A stretch of DNA of 27,708 nucleotides from Diphasiastrum complanatum (taxonomy: Eukaryota > Streptophyta > Lycopodiopsida > Lycopodiales > Lycopodiaceae): positions 1 through 27,708 of the forward strand of contig MU836517.1 of the NCBI GenBank assembly GCA_029204225.1, written 5' to 3'. The notes under the pieces were generated by a model. It was not told the DNA's origin. It did no database searches and was given only the letters and a program-made list of their open reading frames with translations. Positions 19,641 to 27,708 of this stretch are shown here, in pieces. Position 1 is the stretch's first letter; each line of letters opens with the position of its first letter. The position numbers were made by a program, and so were the translations under genes.

Positions 19641-20496
19641 TGGTAAGTTTGACTTTACTTTTTTGATTTGGTTTTGTTAAATATTTTTATTTATTGGTCA
19701 ATGTTCGATCTTGCTTTAAAATACCACAAGAAAAATAGATAAAAAAAAATGTTTTAGTGTAAAAATATGGAAGTTATTGTTACTGCATGTGAGATCCACA
19801 CACACTAACAACTGTGATCTACAGATATTATGGATGAGTCTACTCCATTCACACATGCTGCACTCGCATCATGTAGGCACGGTGTGTTTTGACATTTGAT
19901 TGCAAGACCGTCTCATGCATCCATACCCCTACATTCTGCATATACTCTGAGTTGCATAGGGCATGACATATTTTCTCCTATGGGCATAAATGGTTGTATA
20001 GACGCATAGTTGAGGGGAGGGTAAGAGTGGAAAAGTAAAGAAAACCGAAAAAGAGAGAGAAAGAAAGACTGAGAGAAAAGTAAAAGAAAAAAAAAGGACT
20101 TCAACCATCTCTATCAAATCTTGAACCAAATTGTGAGGACAACTGACGCCTCACACATCCATAAGAGGTGAGGACGATTTTTCTAAATGATTCCATAGAC
20201 TAGCGGAAACCAGTACTTCCTACCATCTTGTAACTTGTCCTGCATGGACTACTGTCAGAATATAGAGCTTGAGATAAGAGTCAGTATAGAGAGGAGAAAT
20301 GGTTATTCCCCATCAAATCGGTTTTTAGAAAATATAAGTTGAATGTCTAAACAAAAAAAGAGTTGGTAATTATCAGTCTGGGCCAGTTTCAGAGATGGGG
20401 CACTAAAGCCTCCTTGCGTATGCATTCACACACATCAATGACATGGTGTTAGACACAATATTGATGACTTGCATCCATATCATCCCATCTCCAATC
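19641..20496. other. Gene-free segment with an 86-base purine-rich stretch
   Basis: No gene. From 20013 to 20098 the plus strand is nearly all purine (GAGGGGAGGG..., AAAGAGAGAGAAAGAAAG..., AAAAGTAAAAGAAAAAAAAAGG) with only a few pyrimidines. If the segment is a 3' LTR, this tract would lie within it. Confidence 0.5.
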
Positions 20497-20814
20497 CTAA
20501 GATTTGCATTTGCATATCCCTCCATGCATGGGTCTGAAAGTGGGCATTGTCTTACGTCTGATGTTCTTATACAACATCTCAAATGGTGTTCTTCCTTCTA
20601 TTGCAAGATTAGGAAGTCTATTACAAAGATAATTTGCACATGCAACTGCTTCTCCCCAAAATTCTTTAGGTAGAGATGCTTCTAGCCTAATGGCTTTTGC
20701 ACATTCACACAAAGTTATATTCTCTACTCTTGGGATTCTTTGTGATTTTACGGAGAATTGTCCTTGAAGGTCAATTTGTGATGTTTTTTTCGAGTTTTTT
20801 CTTGTGTAGATCAA
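20497..20814 (-). pseudogene. pol: Copia integrase scrap
   Basis: On the minus strand the 105-residue frame contains ECAKAIRLEASLPKEFWGEA, VACANYLCNRLPNLAIEGRT and PFEMLYK. This is the part of the copia integrase just after the catalytic Glu (the LPKxFWxEAVxxAxYLxNR segment). The Glu-bearing ERKNR box upstream is garbled and no other pol part adjoins, so it is an isolated remnant. Its sequence differs from the integrase at 25483-25665 (there LPKKFW), so it comes from another copia family. Confidence 0.85.
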
Positions 20815-22688
20815 ATCTTTGGTAGATCTGAATTTTTCCGCAAGTGTACTTTTGTTTTAGGGTTCATTAATGATGAATTCAATGATGCATGCCGATTCTT
20901 TCCAATGATTTATGATTCTAGGCTATGTTTTGGTCAAAATTGCTTGGTTTTTCATGCTTTATGGCACAAAATAGATAGTAAGAACCAAAATCCAACAAGA
21001 TTAGACCAATTAGATAATTATAATTCTGTAAATTGGTTTGCCTATGTTAGAGAAAGAGTTGTATGTCATGAATTTTCAATTTATTGTGATGAAAAAACCG
21101 GAAAATAGTCAAAAATCATCATTTTTGCTTGTTTTTTTTTATAAAGTTGGATAGTAGGTGGTTGTGAAACACAATGTAGAGCTTGTAAAGAGGTGGACCA
21201 AAGTCTTTTGAAGCTTTCCCTGAAGCTAGAACCAAGAATTCTAGCAATTAGACTTGTAGGAAATAAAAAAAGTTCAAAAAAAGACCATTTTTGGTGATTT
21301 TTGGGGGATGGATCTCTCCAAATCCATAAGGAGATCATTTTGGAATTATTTAGAGCATGATTAGCATTTCTTTTCACCTTCCCAGCAAGCTATCAAACCT
21401 GTAAAATGATGGTCGGTGGCTTATGCACCATCTCCATCAAGTTTGAAGCTATTTTGACTTTTACAAATCAAGAAATCTTCGTTCTCAGCCTATACTACAT
21501 CTTAGGATCAATATGAATGCTTCATGGAAGTCTAATTGATTGTTTAAGACTGTTGGTAGCATCAATTTTGGGCTAGGATGGGTGTTTGCATGTTTTTGTC
21601 TTGTGGAAATGCGCCCTACTACAGATTTTATGACACTTTGATCTCGCACGAGCCTAACTGGCAGGCTGATGTGGCAAGCATCTTGTTCACTTGGTCTCCC
21701 TCTGTACTAAGCTTTACATTGGTGTCATGCAGCCAAAGTTATGATCATCTGAAGTTTTGTAGTTTTGTGAATAAAATTGGCAAATTTTGAAATTGTTCTG
21801 ATTGCATGCCAATCATTTCTCTAAAAGAGTGGCCTCCTTTTATAGCAATTCTCAAGGGTCCCCCTTCAAAATGAGGCCTTGTCAATTCCCATGCCCTTCA
21901 AGCCCTCTTACACCCATTGGCAAATACATCAACTGGTCTCCTTGAGGGTTTAGGGTTGGTGCCATTTAAGGCCCCCTTCCAAAACTAGCCAAGATGCCCT
22001 CTTAGTCAAAAGCTAGAGAAAATATCTTTTAGGCCCTCTAGGTCCTAAAGTCTTGTATACATTTATTATCCAAAAGGTGGGTGAGGACTTTTGTCAAGCC
22101 CCTACAACACCTAAGGTGCCCTCCATTTCCTTGGTCCTTTGTTACTTTTAGCCCTTCATTTGATTTTTCTATTCTTTGTAGCAGGTACGGCCCCCCGGCC
22201 CTTGCCATTTGGTTTCTCGGGATTATCGACTGATTTGCATCTTTTGCCTGTTCCTCGTAGTTTGCCCAATTTTACCCGTTAGGGTTCTGCAAGTTTTCAG
22301 TATTGCCCATAATTAACAGTTTCGTTTTTGCCTGATAAATATTTTTCTTCGATGGCTCTTTGACTGAAGTTGACTTTTTTGGCATTCATGACTAGGGCTC
22401 CCACCTCAACATGGTTTCCCTGAAAATGCACTAGGCAACCATATATTAATAAAACCAACTTTGTACATGGTAGGATTTTAGCACGGCTATGCTGGCTATT
22501 TTTACAACTGGCCAAAAAGCCGTAAAACTTTATCACAGGCCATTTCTAAGGCCGCAAACTTTTCTCTAGTCTCATTTAGGACGGGCTGGGACCTAGTTCT
22601 AGGTGGACTGACACTCTTGGCTAGGTCTTACAAAAGTTGACGACAAAATATTTTTGACGGTTTTTTGAAAAGCCAATTTCTTTCTTTT
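20815..22688. other. 1.9 kb without a recognisable gene
   Basis: AT-rich, with short open frames on both strands that show no family motif. It may contain LTR sequence of the gypsy relic that follows, but I found no terminal pair, primer site or repeat to support it. Confidence 0.45.
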
Positions 22689-23200
22689 AAACTGTGTCTA
22701 GCCACTTTAGACGGTTTTAGTGGCTATTTTTTAGTCCAAATTGCTCCTGAAGATTGTTTCAAAATGGCCTTTGTTATAGAGTTTGGCACATTTGCATATC
22801 AAGTTATGCCATTCGGTCTGTGCAATGCCCCATCTACATTTCAAAGGGTAATGCAACGAGCTTTCAAGGATCTATTGCACAAGAATCTAGAGATTTATCT
22901 GTGCATTCCTCTCAAGGTAAGCATCTCGATGCCCTTGAACAAGTATTCATTCACTGTCGAAGGTTTGGAATCTCTTTGAATCCCAAAAAGTGCCAAATCT
23001 GGGTTACCCATGGTGTGGTACTGGGCCATATTATTTTTCGAAATGGTATAGCCACTGATCTTGAAAAGATCAGAACCATTCTTGAAATGCTCCTACCCGT
23101 CACAGTGAAAGAAATTTATGTCTTTTTGGGCCACACATGTTATTATCGTATTTTTATAATACACTACGCCGACACCAAGTTCAAAATCGACTTTTCACGT
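22689..23200 (+). pseudogene. pol: Ty3/gypsy reverse transcriptase fragment lacking the YxDD box
   Basis: The first frame (to about 22896) reads LATLDGFSGYFLVQIAPED, FKMAFVIEFGTFAYQVMPFG and LCNAPSTFQRVMQRAF: RT blocks with the first catalytic Asp (LD) and the FGLCNAP box. The second frame (from about 22901) reads VHSSQGKHLDALEQVF, ISLNPKKCQIWVTHGVVLGH and TVKEIYVFLGHTCYYR. Between them, at 22896-22901, the residues that should carry the catalytic Asp pair are missing, together with a frame change, so a short deletion removed the active site. Palm N-terminus is also absent. The sequence resembles plant gypsy elements; the lineage cannot be assigned by eye. Confidence 0.9.
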
Positions 23201-23212
23201 TGACAAAACTGT

Positions 23213-23517
23213 GTGAAACACGACTTATATCCTACCATGCACAGTTAGTTCACAAGCAACGACAAAAGGCTTGGCATGATCGTCATGTCTAGACTAAGGA
23301 TATTTATGATGGTGATAAAGTTTTACTTTACACATCTTCCAAAGTCCATCCAAGGAAATTGAAATTCTGTAGCCAAGGTCCTTACGTTGTCCAAATTTTT
23401 TTCACAAATGGTGTCGTACAATTAGAGATGCTAGAAGACATAGCCCTTGACACATTAGTCAATGGTAACTGACTACGGCGATACTATGAAGACACCTTTA
23501 CGATAAATCATGTTTGA
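23213..23517 (+). pseudogene. pol: Gypsy integrase C-terminal domain
   Basis: Directly after the RT fragment the plus strand reads LVHKQRQKAWHDRHV, a stop (near 23288), then DGDKVLLYTSSKVHPRKLKF, QGPYVVQIFFTNGVVQLEML and LVNGN, a stop, LRRYYED. This is the end of a gypsy integrase with the GDKVLL...KL...GPY motif. RNase H and the integrase catalytic core (DDE), normally over 1.5 kb, are missing between the RT and this point, so a large internal deletion occurred near 23200. Confidence 0.9.
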
Positions 23518-24668
23518 GAAGGACTTTAGGGTCATTACTTTTTCTCCTATTTTTTTTCTCTGATCCATCTTCTTGTGTATAATGATTAGAGTTATTTTTC
23601 CCATGTGTTTTTTCCATGTATATTCCTACCCAAAATTTTCAAAAACCATCGGTTTGATACTTACTTTTGGAAACTACAAAAAATACATGAAGACTCGCAT
23701 TTTCAAGTAAAGGTCCAAAAATTGTTTTTTGATACCTGATAATTTTTCGATACTTGCTATTTTTTATCCCTTGTAAATTTTTCCATGTTTTAAATTTTTT
23801 TTCCGATACCTCATATTTTTTTATACTATAAATTTTTCGATACTTGAGATTTTAAAAAAGACTCGAAATTTATTTTTTTTCAGATTTTTTTGATTCTGTA
23901 TCGACTTGAAAAATTTGAGATTTTTTTGAGTCATTGAAAATTTTATTAATATTTTTCAGTTTTTTGAGTCTTTGTAAAAAAAAATTGATACTTACTAACT
24001 CATTCGATCCCTTCTGATTTTTCGAGTCGTCGTCATTTTTTCGAGCCATTGACATTTTTTGACCCATAATTCCATCCGTCAGTTTCCGTGATAACTTGCA
24101 TCTGACGTCTGTCCTAAATTTTTCCTATAAATACGTCGGGTGCTCTTTCCTTCTTACTTCATAATTTTTGGGAGAGTTCATGTCAGATTGACAAATTTCT
24201 GACGCTTTTCATGTTGTTTGTTCTGATTCCACCGATTTTAACTACAAATTGATCGCTCTCACAGAGTCTTCCATTTCTTCCATCATCTCTCACTTTTGCA
24301 CACGCATGCATCTAAGCCATCTCCCATCTTTACATCTGACGTGCCCTCCTTTTGCATCCGCTAACTACGTTTTTGTATCCGACCCTTGCGTTTTTTTGCA
24401 CTCCATCTGCATCCGCATCTATCCATCTCATCCGCCAAGTTCGCTTTGGCTGCAGCCGCCAAGTGCCTCTATCCCAGTTGCATTCGCCCACTCTCCGCAA
24501 ACAGTTGCATTTGACAAACATTTGCATCCACCCAAAAAAAAAAAATTCATCCTCCAGATTGCATCTGCTTCCGTTCGCATTTTTCGAATCTGTTCATTTT
24601 TTGAGTCTATACATTTATCGCTTTTGTTCATTTTTTGAGGCTGTATATTTTTTTCATTTGTTTATTTT
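23518..24668 (+). mobile_element. Tail and probable 3' LTR of the gypsy relic
   Basis: No gene. After the integrase end the sequence becomes T-rich with many copies of TTTTTCGATAC, TTTTTTGAGTC and TTTTTTCGAGCC words (23700-24065). A strong TATA box, CCTATAAATACG (24126-24133), follows, then a pyrimidine-rich leader-like stretch, which is the layout of an LTR promoter in plus orientation. The exact LTR ends are not visible; the right edge meets minus-strand copia pol at about 24669. Confidence 0.5.
24126..24133 (+). promoter_or_regulatory. TATA box of the probable gypsy LTR
   Basis: TATAAATA in the context CCTATAAATACG, a close match to the plant TATA consensus, followed by a TTCCTTCTTAC initiator-like pyrimidine patch. 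Confidence 0.55.
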
Positions 24669-26249
24669 TGAGAGGAGTAGGCGGATCGAAGCATGTTTGA
24701 CAATTGGGATGAAGGTTTCTGAATAATCCAAATCTGGAATCTGAAAAAAGCCTTTGGCGACTAGCCTGGCCTTGTAACGATTTAACCTTTCTTCAGCGTC
24801 ATACTTCGCCTTGAATATCCATTTGCCTGGAATTGGGTTTCAGTCCTTTGGCAGCTCAAAGACTGTCCATGTTTGATTCTTCATCAAAGAATCGAATTCG
24901 GTGTCCATCGTTGCTTTCCACTGGTTAGCATCAGGAGTAGACATAGCTCCAAAAATGCTGGTTTGTTCTTGCACAAAGTAGCAGACCGGATCATCCATAA
25001 ATCTGGATGGAGGTTGTCTGGACCTGTTTGACCTTCTGGGTTGAACTTTGGTCCTCTGATGTGGATTAACTCATTGAGTATCTGACTCATTGTCTAAGTC
25101 AGTGTCAATATTCTGCAGTTGAATCCTTGGATCGAAATTGTCTGGTTGCTTGATCCTTGGATTGGATTTATCAATAGCGTTTTCCTTGTGGTCGATGAAC
25201 TGGTCTTCCAAAAAATGACATCTCTACTGGTGAATGCTTTCTTGGTATCCAAATTGTAGAGCTTGTATGCCTTGTGATCTGGAAAATAGCTGATGAAAAT
25301 CGTTTTTTTTGTTCTTATCATCCAGCTTTCTTCTTATATCTTCAGGGATATGAGAGAAAGCGATGCATTTAAACACTCTAATATTTTTGAGTGAAGGTTT
25401 CGATCTTGTCCTCATAAGGTGTCTTGCCATTCAGGGCTTTGGTAATGGATCGATTTTGCAAATAGGCAACTATAGTAACAGCTTATGTCCAGAATTTCTT
25501 TGGAAGAGAGACATGGGCCAGCATGCTCTTGGCACTTTCGATGAGTGTCCGATTCTTCCGTTCAACTACACCATTGGACTGAGGTGAGTACTTGGTTGTA
25601 TATTGTTGATGTATTCCACTGGCCTTGCAGAACTCCTTCAAAAATTTTGTACTCTCCCCCTCCATCTGTGCATAGAGATTTGATCTTCCTCAGGGTCTGA
25701 TTTTTAGTAGACGCCTTGAACTACTTGAAGAACTTAAATGCTTCAGATTTGTTCTTCATAAAATAGCTAGTAGTCCTTTGAGAGAAGTCGTCGATGAAGA
25801 TTAGAAAATAGAGAGCTCCCCCTGTGGAAGCGAGCTGCATTGGGCCACAGATGTCGCTGTGTACAAGGTCGAGCAAGCCCTTGGATGTATGAACTGAGTC
25901 TGAAATGAAGGGACTTGTAGCATACTTGCTGATAATACAACTTTTGCATGGAGAAGTTGGCTTGTTGACAGAAGACAGATCTTGTACTAGACTTTGAATA
26001 GACATTTGTTGAATACTGTTGAAGTTAAGATGGCCAAGTCTGAAATGGCACAACATATCAGTTGATTCAGAAGTGATTGTGTGAAGAGTTGGACTGTTAG
26101 AAGGACCCTCTGACCTGAATCAGTGATTTTGCTAACTGAGAACAGATTCTTGGTCAGATTTAGAACGTGGAGAACATTGGATAGCAACTTGACTTCACCT
26201 CTTTTGAATTCAACTCTGACTGTTCCTTCACCTTTGATTAAATGTGATG
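24669..26249 (-). pseudogene. pol: Copia pol: protease end, pre-integrase, integrase, start of RT
   Basis: Minus strand, in order: GEGTVRVEFKRGEV and VLHVLNLTKNLFSVSKITDS (26230-26120, end of protease), the zinc site CHFRLGHLNF...CKSCIISKYA (26050-25910), integrase core with LVHSDICGPM (first Asp), FIDDFSQRTTSYFM (second Asp), and NGVVERKNRTL (catalytic Glu, about 25570-25540). Then the C-terminal integrase (FKCIAFSHIPEDIRRKLDDK; KAYKLYNLDTKKAFTSRDVI), a linker, and the RT start (MKNQTWTVFELPKD, stop, [46 protein letters not shown]) ending near 24669. Frameshifts occur near 25700, 25310 (poly-T run) and 25090. The rest of RT and RNase H are missing here; the complementary part of a related element lies at 9816-10623. 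Confidence 0.9.
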
Positions 26250-26397
26250 ATTTACATCTCCTTCTGGTTTGAGCTCTGTGCCATCAACGATGTCCTAGAG
26301 TTCTTTGGCTAGAAGTATAACCTTCATCTTTAATTTAGAGATAGTAGTTATCTCCATCGAGTTTGTCAATGAGAGATGAACTAGATGATGGATCCAT
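26238..26397 (-). pseudogene. gag: Copia gag N-terminus, deleted after about 50 residues
   Basis: Minus-strand ATG at 26397-26395 begins MDPSSSSSLIDKLDGDNYYL; then a one-base shift to KLKMKVILLAKEL, an amber where copia gag has Trp, and DIVDGTELKPEGD. It is the standard copia gag opening, about 130 bases after the primer site. At about 26250 it runs straight into the end of the protease, so most of gag, the knuckle and the protease active site are deleted. Confidence 0.85.
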
Positions 26398-26528
26398 TCT
26401 GGTTGAACGAGATCATTGGTAGAAACAAAGATTATCGGAATACTATTGGCTGCGCGTTTGGTAGAGAGACGTCTTGGTAGAAACAAGACTAATAATCCAC
26501 AATAGAAATGCAGATTACTGAAATGTCC

Positions 26529-26540
26529 GCTCTGATACCA
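26529..26540 (-). promoter_or_regulatory. Copia primer-binding site, minus strand
   Basis: The plus strand reads GCTCTGATACCA, i.e. TGGTATCAGAGC on the element's sense strand, complementary to the 3' end of tRNA-iMet. It abuts the LTR end at 26541 without a spacer. Confidence 0.95.
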
Positions 26541-26845
26541 TGTCGTAAAACGTGGGGATGACTGGCAATAGAAGCTCGAAGCTTTGAGCGTAGGCGTGTA
26601 CAAACGGAAACACAATATTTAGCAGCAAAAATATTCAAGAAAAATGATTCATGCAAATTGTGCAAATGAACAATACAATAGTGAGACAAAAATTGCAATC
26701 TGATGAATATCAACAATGAGTACAATGGCTTGAAGTAATAACTTCAGCTTGCTGAGCGTGATAACGCTTTCTACGGATAACTCTGATGATGATAAAACTC
26801 AACACTTTGAATAACTAACTTACATAGTTTGATTCAACTAGTATA

Positions 26846-26853
26846 TATTTATA
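26846..26853 (-). promoter_or_regulatory. TATA box in copia 5' LTR
   Basis: CACTTATAAATATATAC on the minus strand contains TATAAATA. Its position inside the LTR, with about 305 bp of transcribed LTR before the primer site, suits the element promoter. Confidence 0.6.
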
Positions 26854-27018
26854 AGTGCCGAGAGACAAATATCTTATAAGCCTTAAATGCCATTCACTCC
26901 AGTTTTTGTTATGTACAAAGTTGGTAACCACCCTTGGGATATTTGGTTGTTTAGCTATTTTTAGGGTTGATGATAAGTTGGTAACGTCGGTCCGCCACTA
27001 TTGAAAATCCGAAAAACC

Positions 27019-27244
27019 CGAAGGTGCCCTTAGAGTGAAAATATGTAAATCCCGAAGGTGCAAAAATCTCAAAGGTGCCTTTAGGGCGAAGGCGGGGAAA
27101 TGGAAAAAAGGCGAAGGTGGGCCTGAAATGGATTCCAAGTCATTTTGGCCACTGTGTCACATTTTTTGTGAAGGTACAAAAAAGGCGAAGGTTTCTTAAA
27201 AACGTTTAAAGCATAAAAAATCTCAAAGGGAAAAATGCGAAGGT
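27019..27244. repeat. Scattered (G)CGAAGGT words in copia U3
   Basis: Copies or near copies at about 27019, 27052, 27086, 27111, 27169, 27185 and 27237, often followed by GCC, GGG or TCC. Irregular spacing. In the LTR at 9037-9804 the equivalent region carries a different word array. Confidence 0.7.
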
Positions 27245-27324
27245 CCGAAACATGTAGTCGGCCTTCGGTTTTCATGATGCTCATTACTTGAACGATTTTA
27301 AGTCTGAGCATAAGAAATCTAACA

Positions 27325-27708
<384 letters not shown>

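Larger units (their letters stand above)
26541..27324 (-). mobile_element. 5' LTR (784 bp) of a minus-strand copia element
   Basis: The plus strand runs TGTCGTAAAACG...TCTAACA with TG/CA ends; the left end touches the primer site. It is homologous to the LTR at 9037-9804 at both ends and in a central block (26660-26745). A TATA box TATAAATA lies on the minus strand at 26853-26846, about 305 bp before the primer site. The U3 part (27000-27250) has about eight copies of (G)CGAAGGT. The outer flank 27325-27329 (AGGGA) does not match the flank of the other LTR (GTCCA). Confidence 0.85.

Noticed and set aside
24249-24726. Overlapping frames rich in His, Pro and Ser on the plus strand
   Set aside because: They come from a pyrimidine-rich LTR-like leader with CATC words; no family signature, and they run into antisense copia RT at the right end.

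Overview
This is nuclear DNA of a land plant, and almost every gene-like stretch in it is a decayed transposable element. The evidence is Ty1/copia primer sites complementary to plant initiator tRNA-Met, copia gag/integrase/reverse transcriptase/RNase H relics, Ty3/gypsy reverse transcriptase and integrase relics of plant type, a PIF1-type helicase relic, AT-rich spacers and microsatellites. I saw no host gene I can name, no RNA gene and no bacterial-type operon. The density and depth of layering suit a large repeat-rich genome (a fern, lycophyte or gymnosperm is a guess; the sequence does not decide it).

Layout. 84-1568: minus-strand copia relic with a compact 203-bp LTR, a half-tRNA type primer site, a GA microsatellite in the leader and a decayed gag ending in a perfect CCHC knuckle. 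1569-5398: AT-rich DNA with a 157-bp tandem duplication (2991-3303) and a minus-strand PIF1/Helitron helicase relic (3624-4815). 5399-7963: plus-strand copia element with 5' LTR, classical primer site, gag and the protease to pre-integrase segment, cut off before the integrase core. 7964-9036: unassigned. 9037-10626: minus-strand copia 3' end (LTR, polypurine tract, RNase H, end of RT). 10627-13835: LTR-like sequence and a minus-strand gag-like gene rich in Ser/Thr/Pro with a coiled coil. 13836-19640: plus-strand gag-bearing element with no detectable protease, RT or integrase; its first ORF has two zinc knuckles, a long acidic region and two sequences fitting the ubiquitin-interacting motif (UIM), followed by a Retrotrans_gag-like capsid domain and another knuckle. 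19641-22688: mostly unassigned, with one copia integrase scrap. 22689-24668: plus-strand gypsy relic whose RT lost its catalytic Asp pair and is joined to the integrase C-terminus, then an LTR-like tail. 24669-27324: minus-strand copia 5' half (RT start, integrase, pre-integrase, gag start, primer site, 5' LTR). 27325-27530: short Lys/Ser-rich open frame. 27531-27708: almost pure G, probably an artefact.

How they relate. The two minus-strand copia halves (9037-10626 and 24669-27324) have homologous LTR ends and a complementary protein content, so they could be one element, or two of one family, opened by younger insertions. Every recognisable pol or gag region carries stops, frameshifts or deletions, so none is expected to be active. 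The most notable item is the acidic UIM-bearing accessory region at 15109-17462. Start codons below are chosen as ATG on biological grounds; several open frames have only a non-ATG start and were treated with caution.
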